Assembly: GCF_013386765.1 (NCBI RefSeq)
Contig: NZ_JACARE010000052.1
Coordinates: 1 to 64,000 of the forward strand
Direction: 5' to 3'
DNA: 64,000 nucleotides
Source of the DNA: Pseudomonas yamanorum
GTDB lineage: Bacteria > Pseudomonadota > Gammaproteobacteria > Pseudomonadales > Pseudomonadaceae
This document shows, one piece after another, positions 33,072-42,165 of the stretch. A program made the translations under genes and the position numbers. The notes beneath the pieces were generated by a model. It was not told where the DNA came from. It saw nothing but the letters and a program-made list of their open reading frames with translations, and ran no database searches. Numbering within the stretch: the stretch's first letter is position 1; each line of letters begins with the position of its first letter.

Positions 33072-34517
33072 ATGCACTTGATCTGGCTGCGCACCGACCT
33101 GCGCCTGCATGACAACACCGCCCTCGCCGCCGCCGCACAGCGCGGCCCGACAGCGGCTGTCTACCTGATCAGCCCGCAGCAGTGGCTGGCCCACGATGAC
33201 GCGCCGTGCAAAGTCGACTTCTGGCTGCGCAACCTCAAGCGCTTGAGCGTGGCATTGGGCGAGTTGAACATCCCGCTTTTGGTCCGCCCCGCCGCTACCT
33301 GGGACCAGGCACCGCAAGTCCTGGCAGACCTGTGCCAGGAACTGTCGGTCGAGTCGGTGCACGTCAATGACGAATATGGCATCCACGAAGAGCGCCGCGA
33401 CGCCGCCGTCGCCCAGGCCCTCGAAGCCCGGGGCGTAACCTTCCACAACTACCTGGACCAGCTGCTGTTCCAGCCCGGCAGCGTCCTGACCAAGACCGGT
33501 ACGTACTTCCAGGTGTTCAGCCAGTTCCGCAAGGTCTGCTACAGCCGCTTGCACGGCGCGCTGCCCCGCCTGGTCGCAACACCCAAGGCCCAAGCGCCGC
33601 TCACACTCAAAAGCGACCCGGTCCCGGATCACGTCGACGGTTTTGCCTCGCCAACCGAGGCCCTGCGCGCCCTGTGGCCAGCCGGTGAAGCCGAAGCCCG
33701 GCGCCGTCTCGAGCAGTTTGCCGACGGGCAAATCAGCTACTACAAGGACGAACGCGACTTCCCGGCCAAGCCCGGTACCAGCCAGCTCTCGGCTTACCTG
33801 GCCGCCGGTGTGGTTTCGCCGCGCCAGTGCCTGCACGCCGCACTGCAAAGCAACCAGGGTGAGTTCGAAAGCGGCGACATCGGCGCCATCACCTGGATCA
33901 ACGAACTGCTGTGGCGCGAGTTCTACAAACATATCCTGGTGGGTTACCCACGGGTCTCGCGCCACCGCGCGTTCCGCCCGGAAACCGAAGCCGTGGCCTG
34001 GCGCAACAGCCCCGACGACTTGAAGGCCTGGCAGGAAGCCCGCACCGGCCTGCCGATCATCGATGCGGCCATGCGCCAATTGCTGGAAACCGGCTGGATG
34101 CATAACCGCCTGCGCATGGTGGTGGCGATGTTCCTGACCAAAAACCTGCTGATCGACTGGCGCGAAGGCGAGCGTTTTTTCATGCGCCACCTGATCGACG
34201 GCGACCTGGCCGCTAACAACGGCGGCTGGCAGTGGAGTTCGTCCACCGGCACCGACTCGGCGCCGTATTTCCGGATTTTCAGCCCCTTGAGCCAGTCGGA
34301 AAAATTCGACGGCGAAGGCGTGTTCATCAAGCACTGGCTGCCGCAACTGGCGGCGCTGAACAAAAAGGAAGTGCACAACCCCGACGCCGTGGGCGGCCTG
34401 TTCGGCGTGGCCGACTATCCTCGTCCTATCGTCGATTTGAAAAAATCCCGCGACCGCGCCCTCGCCGCCTTCCGCAGCCTGCCTTCACGCCAGGCGGTCG
34501 GGGGTGGTTATGAGTGA
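33072..34517 (+). CDS. phr: Deoxyribodipyrimidine photolyase
   Basis: This 481-residue class I CPD photolyase repairs UV-made pyrimidine dimers with FADH- and blue light. The N-terminal antenna domain (about 1-130, LIWLRTDLRLHDNTALAAA) precedes the FAD-binding helical domain with TGLPIIDAAMRQLLETGWMHNR and NNGGWQWSSSTGTDSAPYFRIFSP. The start ATG joins the merR stop (TAAATG) and the end overlaps the SnoaL-like gene by 8 bases, so expression is coupled to merR and is expected to be light-induced. Confidence 0.97.
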   Translation: MHLIWLRTDLRLHDNTALAAAAQRGPTAAVYLISPQQWLAHDDAPCKVDFWLRNLKRLSVALGELNIPLLVRPAATWDQAPQVLADLCQELSVESVHVNDEYGIHEERRDAAVAQALEARGVTFHNYLDQLLFQPGSVLTKTGTYFQVFSQFRKVCYSRLHGALPRLVATPKAQAPLTLKSDPVPDHVDGFASPTEALRALWPAGEAEARRRLEQFADGQISYYKDERDFPAKPGTSQLSAYLAAGVVSPRQCLHAALQSNQGEFESGDIGAITWINELLWREFYKHILVGYPRVSRHRAFRPETEAVAWRNSPDDLKAWQEARTGLPIIDAAMRQLLETGWMHNRLRMVVAMFLTKNLLIDWREGERFFMRHLIDGDLAANNGGWQWSSSTGTDSAPYFRIFSPLSQSEKFDGEGVFIKHWLPQLAALNKKEVHNPDAVGGLFGVADYPRPIVDLKKSRDRALAAFRSLPSRQAVGGGYE

Positions 34518-34932
34518 CTTCCTGCGCCGCTTCGCCCAGGCCTTTGCCAGTGTGGACAAGCACAACCTGCACCTGCTCGACAGCCTGTACAGCCAGGACA
34601 TCAGCTTTACCGACCCGCTGCATGAAGTGCACGGGCTGCCGGCGCTGCACCGTTACTTCGCCGAGCTGTACGACAACGTCACCCAGCTGCGCTTTGACTT
34701 CCATGGCTTCGATCAAGTGGCTGAAGGCGAAGGCTACCTGCGCTGGAAAATGAGCTTCTGCCACCCGCGCCTGGCCAAGGGCGAAGTGATTCGCGTCGAA
34801 GGCTGCTCGCACCTACTGTGGCGCGACAAGGTGTACCAGCATCGAGACTATTTCGACGCAGGTGCACTGCTGTATGAACACGTGCCGGTCCTCGGTGGCG
34901 TGGTCAGTTGGTTGAAAAGGAGAATGGGATGA
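34510..34932 (+). CDS. SnoaL/NTF2-like protein
   Basis: This 140-residue alpha+beta-cone protein (about 5-120) has FLRRFAQAFASVDKHNL, LDSLYSQDISFTDPLHEVHG and YRFDFHGFDQ-type blocks. NTF2-like folds can bind hydrophobic ligands or act as isomerases. The gene is kept in photolyase-linked operons of several proteobacteria. The overlapping ATG within the phr end (8 bases) indicates translational coupling. No catalytic residues can be named with confidence. Confidence 0.8.
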   Translation: MSDFLRRFAQAFASVDKHNLHLLDSLYSQDISFTDPLHEVHGLPALHRYFAELYDNVTQLRFDFHGFDQVAEGEGYLRWKMSFCHPRLAKGEVIRVEGCSHLLWRDKVYQHRDYFDAGALLYEHVPVLGGVVSWLKRRMG

Positions 34933-35711
34933 GCCTTATACCCCCACGCCGTTATTGGTTGACCGGCGCCAGCAGCGGCATCGGTGCCGAACTGGCCAAG
35001 GCGCTGCTCGACAGCGGCGCCCACGTGGCCGTCAGCTCCCGCTCCAAGGCGCCGCTGGACCAACTCGCAACGCAATACCCCGGGCAAGTGCTGGTAGTGG
35101 CAGGCGACCTGACCAACAGCCAGACCGTGCGCGAAATCGGTGAACACATCGCCGTGGTCTGGGGCTCGCTGGACACTGTGATCCTTAACGCGGGCACCTG
35201 CGAATACGTGGATGCCAAGCAATTCGACGCCTCGATCATCGAACACGTGGTGCGCACCAACCTGCTCGCCAGCAGTTACTGCATCGAGGCTGCCCTGCCG
35301 CTGTTGCGCGCAGGCAATACCCCGCACCTGGTCGGCGTGGCCAGCGCAGTGACCTACCTGCCGATGCCCCGGGCGGAAGCCTATGGTGCCTCCAAGGCCG
35401 GCCTGCGTTACCTGTTCGAATCCCTGCGCATCGACCTGTCACCCGAAGGGATTGACGTCACGGTGGTCAGCCCGGGGTTTGTCGACACACCGCTGACGGC
35501 CCGCAATGATTTCCCGATGCCCTTGAGCTGGCCGGCGGACAAGGCCGCGCGGCATATCTTCGCCAAGCTGAAAAACCGTCCCTTGGAAATTGCCTTTCCG
35601 GCCCTGTTTATTGCCGCGTTGTGGCCGCTGTCGAAGTTGCCGAACCGGGTGCAACTGATCATCGGCAAACGCATGCTGCGCAGCCCGCCACCGCTCAAGG
35701 ACGACCTGTGA
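34929..35711 (+). CDS. Short-chain dehydrogenase/reductase
   Basis: This 260-residue SDR has the NAD(P) motif TGASSGIGAELAKAL (about 11-25), NAG in VILNAGTCEY, and the catalytic YGASKAG (Tyr and Lys). It lacks a signal peptide; the C-terminal hydrophobic stretch (about 225-245) may bring it to the membrane. The substrate is unknown. In the light-response operon it may act on a lipid intermediate. It shares ATGA with the SnoaL-like gene and GTGA with the next. Confidence 0.88.
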   Translation: MSLIPPRRYWLTGASSGIGAELAKALLDSGAHVAVSSRSKAPLDQLATQYPGQVLVVAGDLTNSQTVREIGEHIAVVWGSLDTVILNAGTCEYVDAKQFDASIIEHVVRTNLLASSYCIEAALPLLRAGNTPHLVGVASAVTYLPMPRAEAYGASKAGLRYLFESLRIDLSPEGIDVTVVSPGFVDTPLTARNDFPMPLSWPADKAARHIFAKLKNRPLEIAFPALFIAALWPLSKLPNRVQLIIGKRMLRSPPPLKDDL

Positions 35712-36955
35712 AGATCGCCATTATCGGCAGCGGCATTGCCGGGCTGACCAGTGCCTACCTGCTCAGCCGCCGCCATGACATCACCCTGTTCGAGGCGGGC
35801 GACCGCATCGGCGGGCACACCCACACGGTGAATGTCACGGTGGATGGCAAAAGCTATGCGGTGGACACCGGCTTCATCGTGTTCAACAACTGGACCTACC
35901 CCAACTTCATCAAGCTGCTGGGGCAGGTAGGTGTGACGTTCAAACCCACCGAGATGAGCTTTTCGGTGTGCGACCCGAACGCCGGGTTCGAATACAACGG
36001 CAACAACCTCAACAGCCTGTTCGCCCAACGCAGCAACATTCTGTCGCCGGGGTTCTGGGGCATGTTGCGCGACATCCTGCGCTTCAACCGCCAGGCGCCG
36101 CTGGACCTGCAAGAGCAACGCATCAGCGCCGAGATGACCCTCGGCGAGTACCTGCAAGCGGGCGGCTACGGCCAGCGGTTTATCCAGCACTACATCGTGC
36201 CGATGGGCGCGGCGATCTGGTCGATGTCCCTGGCGGACATGCTCGGGTTTCCCCTGCAATTCTTCGTACGGTTCTTCAAGAACCATGGTTTGTTGTCGGT
36301 GAGCAACCGGCCGCAGTGGTGCGTGATCGAAGGCGGTTCCAGCCGCTATATCGAGCCGCTGACCCAGTCCTTTCGCGAAAAAATTCGCCTCAACTGCCCG
36401 GTCACCCGGGTTGAACGCACAGCGATCGGCGTGGTGATCCACAGCGCCGCCGGCAGCGAGGCCTTCGACAAGGTGGTGTTCGCCTGCCACAGCGACCAGG
36501 CCCTGGCATTGCTGGGCGATGCGAGCGTGGCCGAGCAACAGATCCTCGGCGCCTTGCCCTACGCCGACAACGACGTGGTCCTGCACACCGACACCCGCTT
36601 GCTGCCCGAGCGCAAACTGGCCTGGGCCAGCTGGAACTATCGCCTGGACGGCAGCGCGCACAAGCAGGCGGCCGTGACCTACGACATGAACATCCTGCAA
36701 GGCATCGACAGCGCCACCACCTTTTGCGTGAGCCTCAACCAGACGGCGATGATCAACCCGCTCAAGGTTCTCGCCCGCTACACCTATGCCCATCCGCAAT
36801 ACAGCCTGGCCGCCGTGGCCGCGCAAGCGCGCTGGGAAGAATTGCACGGCGCGCAGCACACCTATTATTGCGGCGCCTACTGGGCCAACGGTTTCCACGA
36901 AGACGGCGTGGTCAGCGCGTTGCGCGTGGCCAAGGCATTTGGGGAAATCCTGTGA
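35708..36955 (+). CDS. FAD/NAD(P)-dependent amine-oxidase-fold oxidoreductase
   Basis: This 415-residue flavoprotein starts at GTG 35708, which overlaps the SDR stop. FAD motif: IAIIGSGIAGLTSAYLLSR (about 3-21), with Glu of the ribose site in LFEAGDRIGGHTHTVNV. The C-terminal block is YYCGAYWANGFHEDGVVSAL. It is of the desaturase/amine-oxidase superfamily and is often co-located with DUF1365 and CFA-type methyltransferase genes. The reaction is not established here; a fatty-acid or lipid substrate is likely from context. Confidence 0.88.
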   Translation: MKIAIIGSGIAGLTSAYLLSRRHDITLFEAGDRIGGHTHTVNVTVDGKSYAVDTGFIVFNNWTYPNFIKLLGQVGVTFKPTEMSFSVCDPNAGFEYNGNNLNSLFAQRSNILSPGFWGMLRDILRFNRQAPLDLQEQRISAEMTLGEYLQAGGYGQRFIQHYIVPMGAAIWSMSLADMLGFPLQFFVRFFKNHGLLSVSNRPQWCVIEGGSSRYIEPLTQSFREKIRLNCPVTRVERTAIGVVIHSAAGSEAFDKVVFACHSDQALALLGDASVAEQQILGALPYADNDVVLHTDTRLLPERKLAWASWNYRLDGSAHKQAAVTYDMNILQGIDSATTFCVSLNQTAMINPLKVLARYTYAHPQYSLAAVAAQARWEELHGAQHTYYCGAYWANGFHEDGVVSALRVAKAFGEIL

Positions 36956-37758
36956 ACAGCGCCCTCTACAGCGGCTGGATCGCCCATCGGCGGTTTACGC
37001 CCAAGGGCCATGCCTTCCGCTACCGGATCGGCCTGCTGTACCTGGACCTCAGCGAACAGCACGACGTGTTCGGCTTGTCGCCACTGGCGGGCGAGCGCTG
37101 GGCGCCCTTCGCGTTTCGCCAGCAGGATTACCTGCGAGAATTCACCCGTCACGGCATGAGCTTGACCGATGCCGTACGCCAAGAAGTCGGCAAGGCCCTG
37201 GGGCGCATCCCCCTGGGCGCAATCTGCCTGCTGACCCAGGCTCGCAGTTGGGGCCTGGCTTTTAATCCGGTGAGTTTCTTCTACTGCTTCGAGGCCGATG
37301 GAACACTGGCCGCGATCCTCTGTGAAGTGACCAACACCCCGTGGCGCGAGCGTTATCACTACGTGCTGCCGGCCCAGGCGTTGCCGGCCGACGAGCACCA
37401 GCACTTCGCGGTGGCCAAGGCGTTTCATGTGTCGCCGTTTCTGCCCCGGGACCTTGAGTACCGCATGAGCTTCAGCCCGCCCGCCGCCAGGCTCGGCGTG
37501 CACATGGCCGACTGGCAGGGCGAGCTGAAAGTCTTCGACGCCACCTTGAGCCTGCAACGCGAAGCCTTGAACCGCGCCAGCCTGCACCGTTACCTGTGGC
37601 GCTTCCCGTGGATGACCGCCAAGACCTGCCTGGCCATTTATTGGCAAGCCTTGCGCCTTCTGCTTAAACGCACGCCGATTTTTTCCCATCACGCCGCCGA
37701 AGGCGCTTCTCGCACCGCAGTCGGGTACACCAAGGATCGCCGCCATGAAATCCCCTAG
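36952..37758 (+). CDS. DUF1365 family protein
   Basis: This 268-residue protein starts at GTG 36952 (overlapping GTGA). Conserved blocks: LYSGWIAHRRFTPKGHAFRY at the N-terminus, LLTQARSWGLAFNPVSFFYCF, ILCEVTNTPWRERYHYVL and KAFHVSPFLP. Function is unknown, but the family is strongly linked to CFA-like methyltransferases and FAD oxidases. The end overlaps the next gene by 14 bases. Confidence 0.9.
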   Translation: MNSALYSGWIAHRRFTPKGHAFRYRIGLLYLDLSEQHDVFGLSPLAGERWAPFAFRQQDYLREFTRHGMSLTDAVRQEVGKALGRIPLGAICLLTQARSWGLAFNPVSFFYCFEADGTLAAILCEVTNTPWRERYHYVLPAQALPADEHQHFAVAKAFHVSPFLPRDLEYRMSFSPPAARLGVHMADWQGELKVFDATLSLQREALNRASLHRYLWRFPWMTAKTCLAIYWQALRLLLKRTPIFSHHAAEGASRTAVGYTKDRRHEIP

Positions 37759-39016
37759 CTTATCGGTCAAATCCAACCGCTTGAACGTCAACGGCATGAC
37801 CGCCGCACTGCTGCGCAAAGCGGTGCTGCGCCAGCTCGGCCAACTGCGCCACGGCCAGTTGGTGGTGGTGGAGGACGGCGAACGGCAAGTCTTCGGCGCA
37901 CGGGAAGCGCACCTGCTGGGGGAAATCCAGATCCTCGATTCAGCCGTGTGGGGCCTGGTGGCGGCCAACGGTTCCATCGGTGCGGGCGAAGCATTTATTC
38001 ATGGTTACTGGAGCAGCCCGGACCTCACCGCCGTGGTGCGGGTGATGGTCAGTAACCTCGATGTGCTGGATGCGCTGGAAGGTGGCCTGGCCAAACTCGC
38101 GCGGCCCTTCACCCAGGGCCTGCACTGGCTCAACCGCAATACGCGCAAGGGCTCGCAGAAAAACATCGCTGCCCACTACGACCTGGGCAACGACCTGTTC
38201 GAAGAATTCCTCGACCCGACCATGATGTATTCGGCCGCGCAGTTCCTCACCGCCGACGACACCCTGGAACAGGCGCAGTTGAACAAGCTGGAACGTATCT
38301 GCCAGAAGCTCGCCCTGAAACCGTCCGACCACCTGCTGGAAATCGGCACCGGCTGGGGCAGCATGGCGATTTATGCGGCGCAGCAATATGGCTGCAAGGT
38401 CACCACCACGACCTTGTCCAAGGAGCAGTTTGCCTACACCGAAAAGCGCATCGAGGCCCTGGGTTTGCAGAGCCAGGTGACGCTGCTGCTTGAGGACTAC
38501 CGCGACCTGACCGGGCAGTACGACAAGCTGGTGTCCATCGAGATGATCGAAGCGGTGGGCCATCGCTTCCTGCCCACCTATTTCAAGCAGTGCGCGCAGT
38601 TGCTCAAGGGCAACGGCCTGATGTTGCTGCAAGCCATCACCATTCGTGAGCAACGCTACGAACAGGCCAAGAGCAGCGTGGACTTTATCCAGCGCTACAT
38701 CTTCCCCGGCGGTGCCCTGCCCTGCGTGCAGAAGATGCTCGAGATCGTCAGCCGCGACACCGACATGAACCTGCTGCACATGGAGGATTTCGGCCTGCAT
38801 TACGCGCGTACCCTGCGCCTGTGGCATGAGAACTTTCGCCGCGCCCACAGCCGCCTGACGGAGATGGGCTACGACGAATACTTCCTGCGCCTGTGGGAGT
38901 TTTACCTGTGCTACTGCGAAGGCGGCTTCATGGAGCGCACCATCGGCACCGCACAGATGCTGCTGGCCAAGCCGGCGGCGCTGACCCAGCCGCTGCTCGG
39001 GCGTTTTGATGCTTAA
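37745..39016 (+). CDS. CFA-synthase-like SAM methyltransferase (UfaM-like)
   Basis: This 423-residue protein is of the cyclopropane-fatty-acyl-phospholipid synthase family. Blocks: NIAAHYDLGNDLFEEFLDPTMMYS (about 140-163), the SAM motif LLEIGTGWGSMAIYAAQQYG (about 197-216), VSIEMIEAVGHRF, and the C-terminal RLWEFYLCYCEGGFMERTIG. It should methylate the double bond of unsaturated acyl chains in the membrane. Related proteins make furan fatty acids (UfaM), and a ufaM gene is reported as photo-inducible in P. putida. It is the likely centre of the lipid part of the operon. Confidence 0.9.
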   Translation: MKSPSLSVKSNRLNVNGMTAALLRKAVLRQLGQLRHGQLVVVEDGERQVFGAREAHLLGEIQILDSAVWGLVAANGSIGAGEAFIHGYWSSPDLTAVVRVMVSNLDVLDALEGGLAKLARPFTQGLHWLNRNTRKGSQKNIAAHYDLGNDLFEEFLDPTMMYSAAQFLTADDTLEQAQLNKLERICQKLALKPSDHLLEIGTGWGSMAIYAAQQYGCKVTTTTLSKEQFAYTEKRIEALGLQSQVTLLLEDYRDLTGQYDKLVSIEMIEAVGHRFLPTYFKQCAQLLKGNGLMLLQAITIREQRYEQAKSSVDFIQRYIFPGGALPCVQKMLEIVSRDTDMNLLHMEDFGLHYARTLRLWHENFRRAHSRLTEMGYDEYFLRLWEFYLCYCEGGFMERTIGTAQMLLAKPAALTQPLLGRFDA

Positions 39017-39500
39017 ACCGCTGGCGAACGCCGTGCTGTTCCAGTGCGGCTGGTTCGCCTGCGTACTGGGCGGCAACAGCCTGTGGCTGTTGGTGGGAGT
39101 GGCCGTGCTGGCGGTCCATCTGCTGTGGATAAGTTCGTGGTCCGAGGAGGGCCAGGTGATCCTGGCCGTCACCCTGCTGGGCACGGTGATCGACACCGCG
39201 TTGCGCGGGTTTGGCGTGTTTCATTTCAGCATGCCGGGACCGCTGGCGCCTTTATGGCTGATCCTGTTGTGGGCGCTGTTGGCAACCACGCTGCGCCATT
39301 GCCTGGCCTGGAGCGCGCAGCCCTGGTGGCGCGCGAGCCTGTTGGGTGCGGTGGGCGGGCCGTTGTCTTATTACGCCGGCAGCCAGTTGGCCGGGGTCAG
39401 TTTCGGCTACGGCACCGTGGCGACCATCCTCGGCCTGGCGTTGCTCTGGGGCATGATTTTTCCATTGCTGCACTGGGTCGCCAGGCAGTTGGCACACTGA
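39009..39500 (+). CDS. DUF2878 inner-membrane protein
   Basis: This 163-residue hydrophobic protein has about five membrane helices (segments near 8-25, 30-50, 60-80, 85-105 and 140-160). It belongs to DUF2878, a family of unknown function associated with DUF1365/CFA gene sets. ATG 39009 overlaps the CFA-type stop by 8 bases. It ends the operon that starts at 31167. Confidence 0.85.
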   Translation: MLKPLANAVLFQCGWFACVLGGNSLWLLVGVAVLAVHLLWISSWSEEGQVILAVTLLGTVIDTALRGFGVFHFSMPGPLAPLWLILLWALLATTLRHCLAWSAQPWWRASLLGAVGGPLSYYAGSQLAGVSFGYGTVATILGLALLWGMIFPLLHWVARQLAH

Positions 39501-39554
39501 CGTCCGTCAGGCCTTTCACACACGCATAAGCCGCTTGCCTTACACTGCGCGCCT

Positions 39555-39860
39555 ATGACCAACATCCCCCACACCCAAATCGCCGAACCCGCCGTCACCT
39601 GCTCCACCTGCGCCGCGTGCTGCTGCCAGCTGGAAGTCATGCTGATCACCGATACCGGCGTGCCTGATCGCTTTATCGATACCGACGATTGGGGCGGCGA
39701 AGTCATGCTGCGCCTGGATGACGGCTGGTGCGCGGCGCTGGATCGCGACACGATGATGTGCACGATCTATGAGAAGCGACCGCTGATTTGCCGGGAGTTC
39801 GAGATGGGCGCGCCGGAGTGCATTGATGAGCGCCAGGGGATTGCGACGGTGTATCGCTGA
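39555..39860 (+). CDS. YkgJ-family cysteine cluster protein
   Basis: This 101-residue protein has a zinc- or iron-binding cysteine cluster (TCSTCAACCCQLE near 18-28; later Cys in GWCAALDRDTMMCTIYEKRPLICREF). YkgJ/Fli-B-type domains bind metals; the role is unknown. It is separated by 54 bases from the DUF2878 gene and may have its own promoter (a TTACACTGC segment just before the ATG). Confidence 0.85.
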   Translation: MTNIPHTQIAEPAVTCSTCAACCCQLEVMLITDTGVPDRFIDTDDWGGEVMLRLDDGWCAALDRDTMMCTIYEKRPLICREFEMGAPECIDERQGIATVYR

Positions 39861-39883
39861 TTTTGAAACCGATATAGATCAAC

Positions 39884-39970
39884 TGTGGGAGCTGGCTTGC
39901 CGGCGATAGCATCAACTCGGTGTAACTGATGCACCGAGGTGCCTGCATCGCTGGCAAGCCAGCTCCTACA
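39884..39970. repeat. REPIN
   Basis: TGTGGGAGCTGGCTTGCCGG begins at 39884, with an inverted partner ending at 39970 (GCCAGCTCCTACA). The copy is diverged relative to the 10 kb copy. Confidence 0.88.
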
Positions 39971-39994
39971 AGGGTTTTGCGGTGTTCTTGAGCG

Positions 39995-40513
39995 TTACAG
40001 CGGCATCGTGTAGTGCAGCGAATAGCTCTCGACACCATCGTTATTGCTGCTGATCCCGGCATTGGAGTAATGGGTGGCACGAATACCCACTTCACTCCCA
40101 CCGACAAAGCGCAAGCCAAAGCCCAGTCGGTCTTCAAACTGGAAAGCCTGGCCGATGTTGTTGTCTTCCACCCGCGTGCGGGAGAACACCGCCACGCCAA
40201 CCCCGGCCTCGATGTACGGCTTCACCCGCTCCCCGGCAAACTCATACACAAACACCGGCGAGAACGACAGGCTGCTGACGCTGGCGCGCTTGTCACCGTC
40301 CCAATAGGTGTAGGCCCCACTCCAGTACCCGGTCACGCGGCCCGTATCGGTCTGCCACCAGCTTTTGTCCCAATTCGAGGTCAGCCCCAACCGATAGGTC
40401 ATGGTCGAATCGCTCGTACTCCCCACTCCAAATTCCAGGCCCGCAGCCTGCGCAGAAAAAGAGTGCCCCAACATTGCAGCCGCAATCGCAGCCAAACAGA
40501 ACAAGCGCTTCAT
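39995..40513 (-). CDS. pagL: Lipid A 3-O-deacylase PagL
   Basis: This 172-residue outer-membrane beta-barrel protein has a signal peptide (about 1-23, ending AQA). The catalytic HYSNAGIS motif (His and Ser) lies near the C-terminus, with Glu in the preceding strand, and the barrel ends in LHYTMPL. PagL removes the 3-O-acyl chain of lipid A and weakens TLR4 signalling. Placement between phr and murI is as in P. aeruginosa (PA4661), with the lipid genes inserted before it. Confidence 0.9.
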   Translation of the reverse strand: MKRLFCLAAIAAAMLGHSFSAQAAGLEFGVGSTSDSTMTYRLGLTSNWDKSWWQTDTGRVTGYWSGAYTYWDGDKRASVSSLSFSPVFVYEFAGERVKPYIEAGVGVAVFSRTRVEDNNIGQAFQFEDRLGFGLRFVGGSEVGIRATHYSNAGISSNNDGVESYSLHYTMPL

Positions 40514-40625
40514 AGAGAAACATCCCTTCCGAACGAAGTTGTATGATTTTGTACCGGCTAACTTGCTATAGAAGCTGCCGTGTAGCCAGAAGTTCAGCGG
40601 ATAAAGGCGTTATTTCACGTTTTTT
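40514..40625. other. pagL-murI intergenic gap
   Basis: This 112-base gap holds the pagL promoter region (AT-rich 40535-40570) and the murI 3' flank. No perfect PplR box is present; a TGTAT...TGTACC-like stretch at about 40540-40557 has the wrong spacing. Confidence 0.4.
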
Positions 40626-41420
40626 TCACACGCCAAAACTACGCACAACGCCAGGAGATTTCCATAGGGTTGGTAGGATTTTTCTTAGGTGATCCGGATC
40701 GCCGCTGGTCCAGAACTGTGCAGGCTCGGGATTGCCGGTGGCCAGCAGTTCGCGATCACTCAGCAGGCGCTGTAACTGACGGGCGACTGCCGCGCCCGTG
40801 TCGATCAGAATGATCGTCGGCGGGAGCATTTCGGCAAGCAAGGGCTTGAGGAAGGGATAGTGGGTGCAGCCCAGGATGATGGTGTCGCAACCGGCCGCAA
40901 TCAGCGGCTCGACATAGCCTTGCAACAGCCGGCGCAACGCCAGGCTGTTCAAGTCGCCGGTCTCGATCAACTCCACCAGGCCCGGGCAGGGCTGGGTCAT
41001 CACCCGCACATCTGTAGCGAAACGGTCGAGCAAGGCGGCAAACTTGGCGCTTTGCAGGGTGCCGGTGGTCGCCAGCACGCCGACCACGCCACTGCGGGTC
41101 GCGGCGGCGGCGGGTTTAACCGCAGGCTCCATGCCCACCAGCGGCCAGTCTGGATAGTCCTGGCGCAAATCGGCGACGGCGGCGACGGTCGCCGTGTTGC
41201 AGGCAATCACAAAGGCCTTGGCGCCTTTCTCCCGGAAGAACTGCGCCACCCGTCGCGAGCGATCAAGGATGAACGCCGGAGTTTTTTCGCCGTAGGGAAT
41301 ATGGCCGCCATCCGCCACGTACAGCAGCGATTCATGGGGCAGCAGACGCTGGATTTCGTCCAGCACCGACAGGCCGCCGACACCGGAGTCGAACACACCA
41401 ATCGGCGCGTCCTTAACCAT
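40626..41420 (-). CDS. murI: Glutamate racemase
   Basis: This enzyme, 264 residues from ATG 41420, makes D-glutamate for peptidoglycan. The two catalytic cysteines lie in FVIACNTATVAAV and ILGCTHYPFLKPL; the N-terminal IGVFDSGVGGLSVLDEI is standard. ATG 41420 overlaps the moeB end by 8 bases; an upstream codon at 41471 would add 17 residues within moeB. It lies in the minus-strand block hemA-prfA-prmC-moeB-murI. Confidence 0.95.
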   Translation of the reverse strand: MVKDAPIGVFDSGVGGLSVLDEIQRLLPHESLLYVADGGHIPYGEKTPAFILDRSRRVAQFFREKGAKAFVIACNTATVAAVADLRQDYPDWPLVGMEPAVKPAAAATRSGVVGVLATTGTLQSAKFAALLDRFATDVRVMTQPCPGLVELIETGDLNSLALRRLLQGYVEPLIAAGCDTIILGCTHYPFLKPLLAEMLPPTIILIDTGAAVARQLQRLLSDRELLATGNPEPAQFWTSGDPDHLRKILPTLWKSPGVVRSFGV

Positions 41421-42165
41421 GCTGGCTACCGCAGACGCTGCAACCGGGATCGCGCTTGACCCGCAGTTCACGGAACCGGCTGGTAAGAGCGTCGATCAAC
41501 AACAGCCGCCCCACCAGCGGCTCGCCGAAACCGGCGAGCAACTTCAAGGCTTCCAGGGCCTGCAGGCTGCCGACCAAACCCACCAGCGGGCCGATGACGC
41601 CGGCTTCGCTGCAGGTCAGTTCGGCTTCGCTGCCGTGCCCGTATAAACAGTGGTAGCACGGGCTTTCGGCGCGGCGCGGGTCGAACACCGACAACTGGCC
41701 CTCCAGGCGAATCGCGGCGCCGCTGACCAGCGGCTTGCCGGCAGCCACACACGCAGCATTGACTGCCTCGCGGGTGGAGAAGTTGTCGCTGCAATCCAGT
41801 ACCACGTCGACCGCCGCCACGGCGGCCGCAAGGGAATCCACATCCAACGCGCTGCGATGGGCGACCAGCTGTATCTCAGGATTGATCGCGCTCAGGCGGC
41901 GAATCGCCGAGTCGACCTTGCTCAGGCCGACGCTGTCGGTGTCATGAAGGATCTGGCGCTGCAAGTTGGTCAGGTCGACGGTATCGAAATCCGCCAAATG
42001 CAGCTCACCCACACCCGCCGCCGCCAGGTACAGCGCCACGGGCGAACCAAGGCCACCGAGCCCGACGATCAGCGCGCGGCCGTTTTTCAGGCGCAACTGG
42101 CCATCGATGTCGACATGCTGCAACAGAATCTGCCGGCTATAGCGCAACAGCTCCTGGTCGTTCAT
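41413..42165 (-). CDS. moeB: HesA/MoeB/ThiF-family adenylyltransferase
   Basis: This 250-residue E1-like enzyme has the Rossmann ATP motif LIVGLGGLGSPVALYLAAAGVG (about 32-53), the CSDNF segment, CysxxC zinc sites in the CYHCLYG region, and a C-terminal pair near CSVCG. It activates MoaD/ThiS-like C-termini for sulfur transfer. ATG 42165 forms TGATG with the prmC stop; the adjacent codon upstream is GTG. Confidence 0.9.
   Translation of the reverse strand: MNDQELLRYSRQILLQHVDIDGQLRLKNGRALIVGLGGLGSPVALYLAAAGVGELHLADFDTVDLTNLQRQILHDTDSVGLSKVDSAIRRLSAINPEIQLVAHRSALDVDSLAAAVAAVDVVLDCSDNFSTREAVNAACVAAGKPLVSGAAIRLEGQLSVFDPRRAESPCYHCLYGHGSEAELTCSEAGVIGPLVGLVGSLQALEALKLLAGFGEPLVGRLLLIDALTSRFRELRVKRDPGCSVCGSQHG

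Noticed and set aside
40540..40557. PplR box before pagL
   Set aside because: TGTATG and TGTACC occur close together but without the 12-base spacing.
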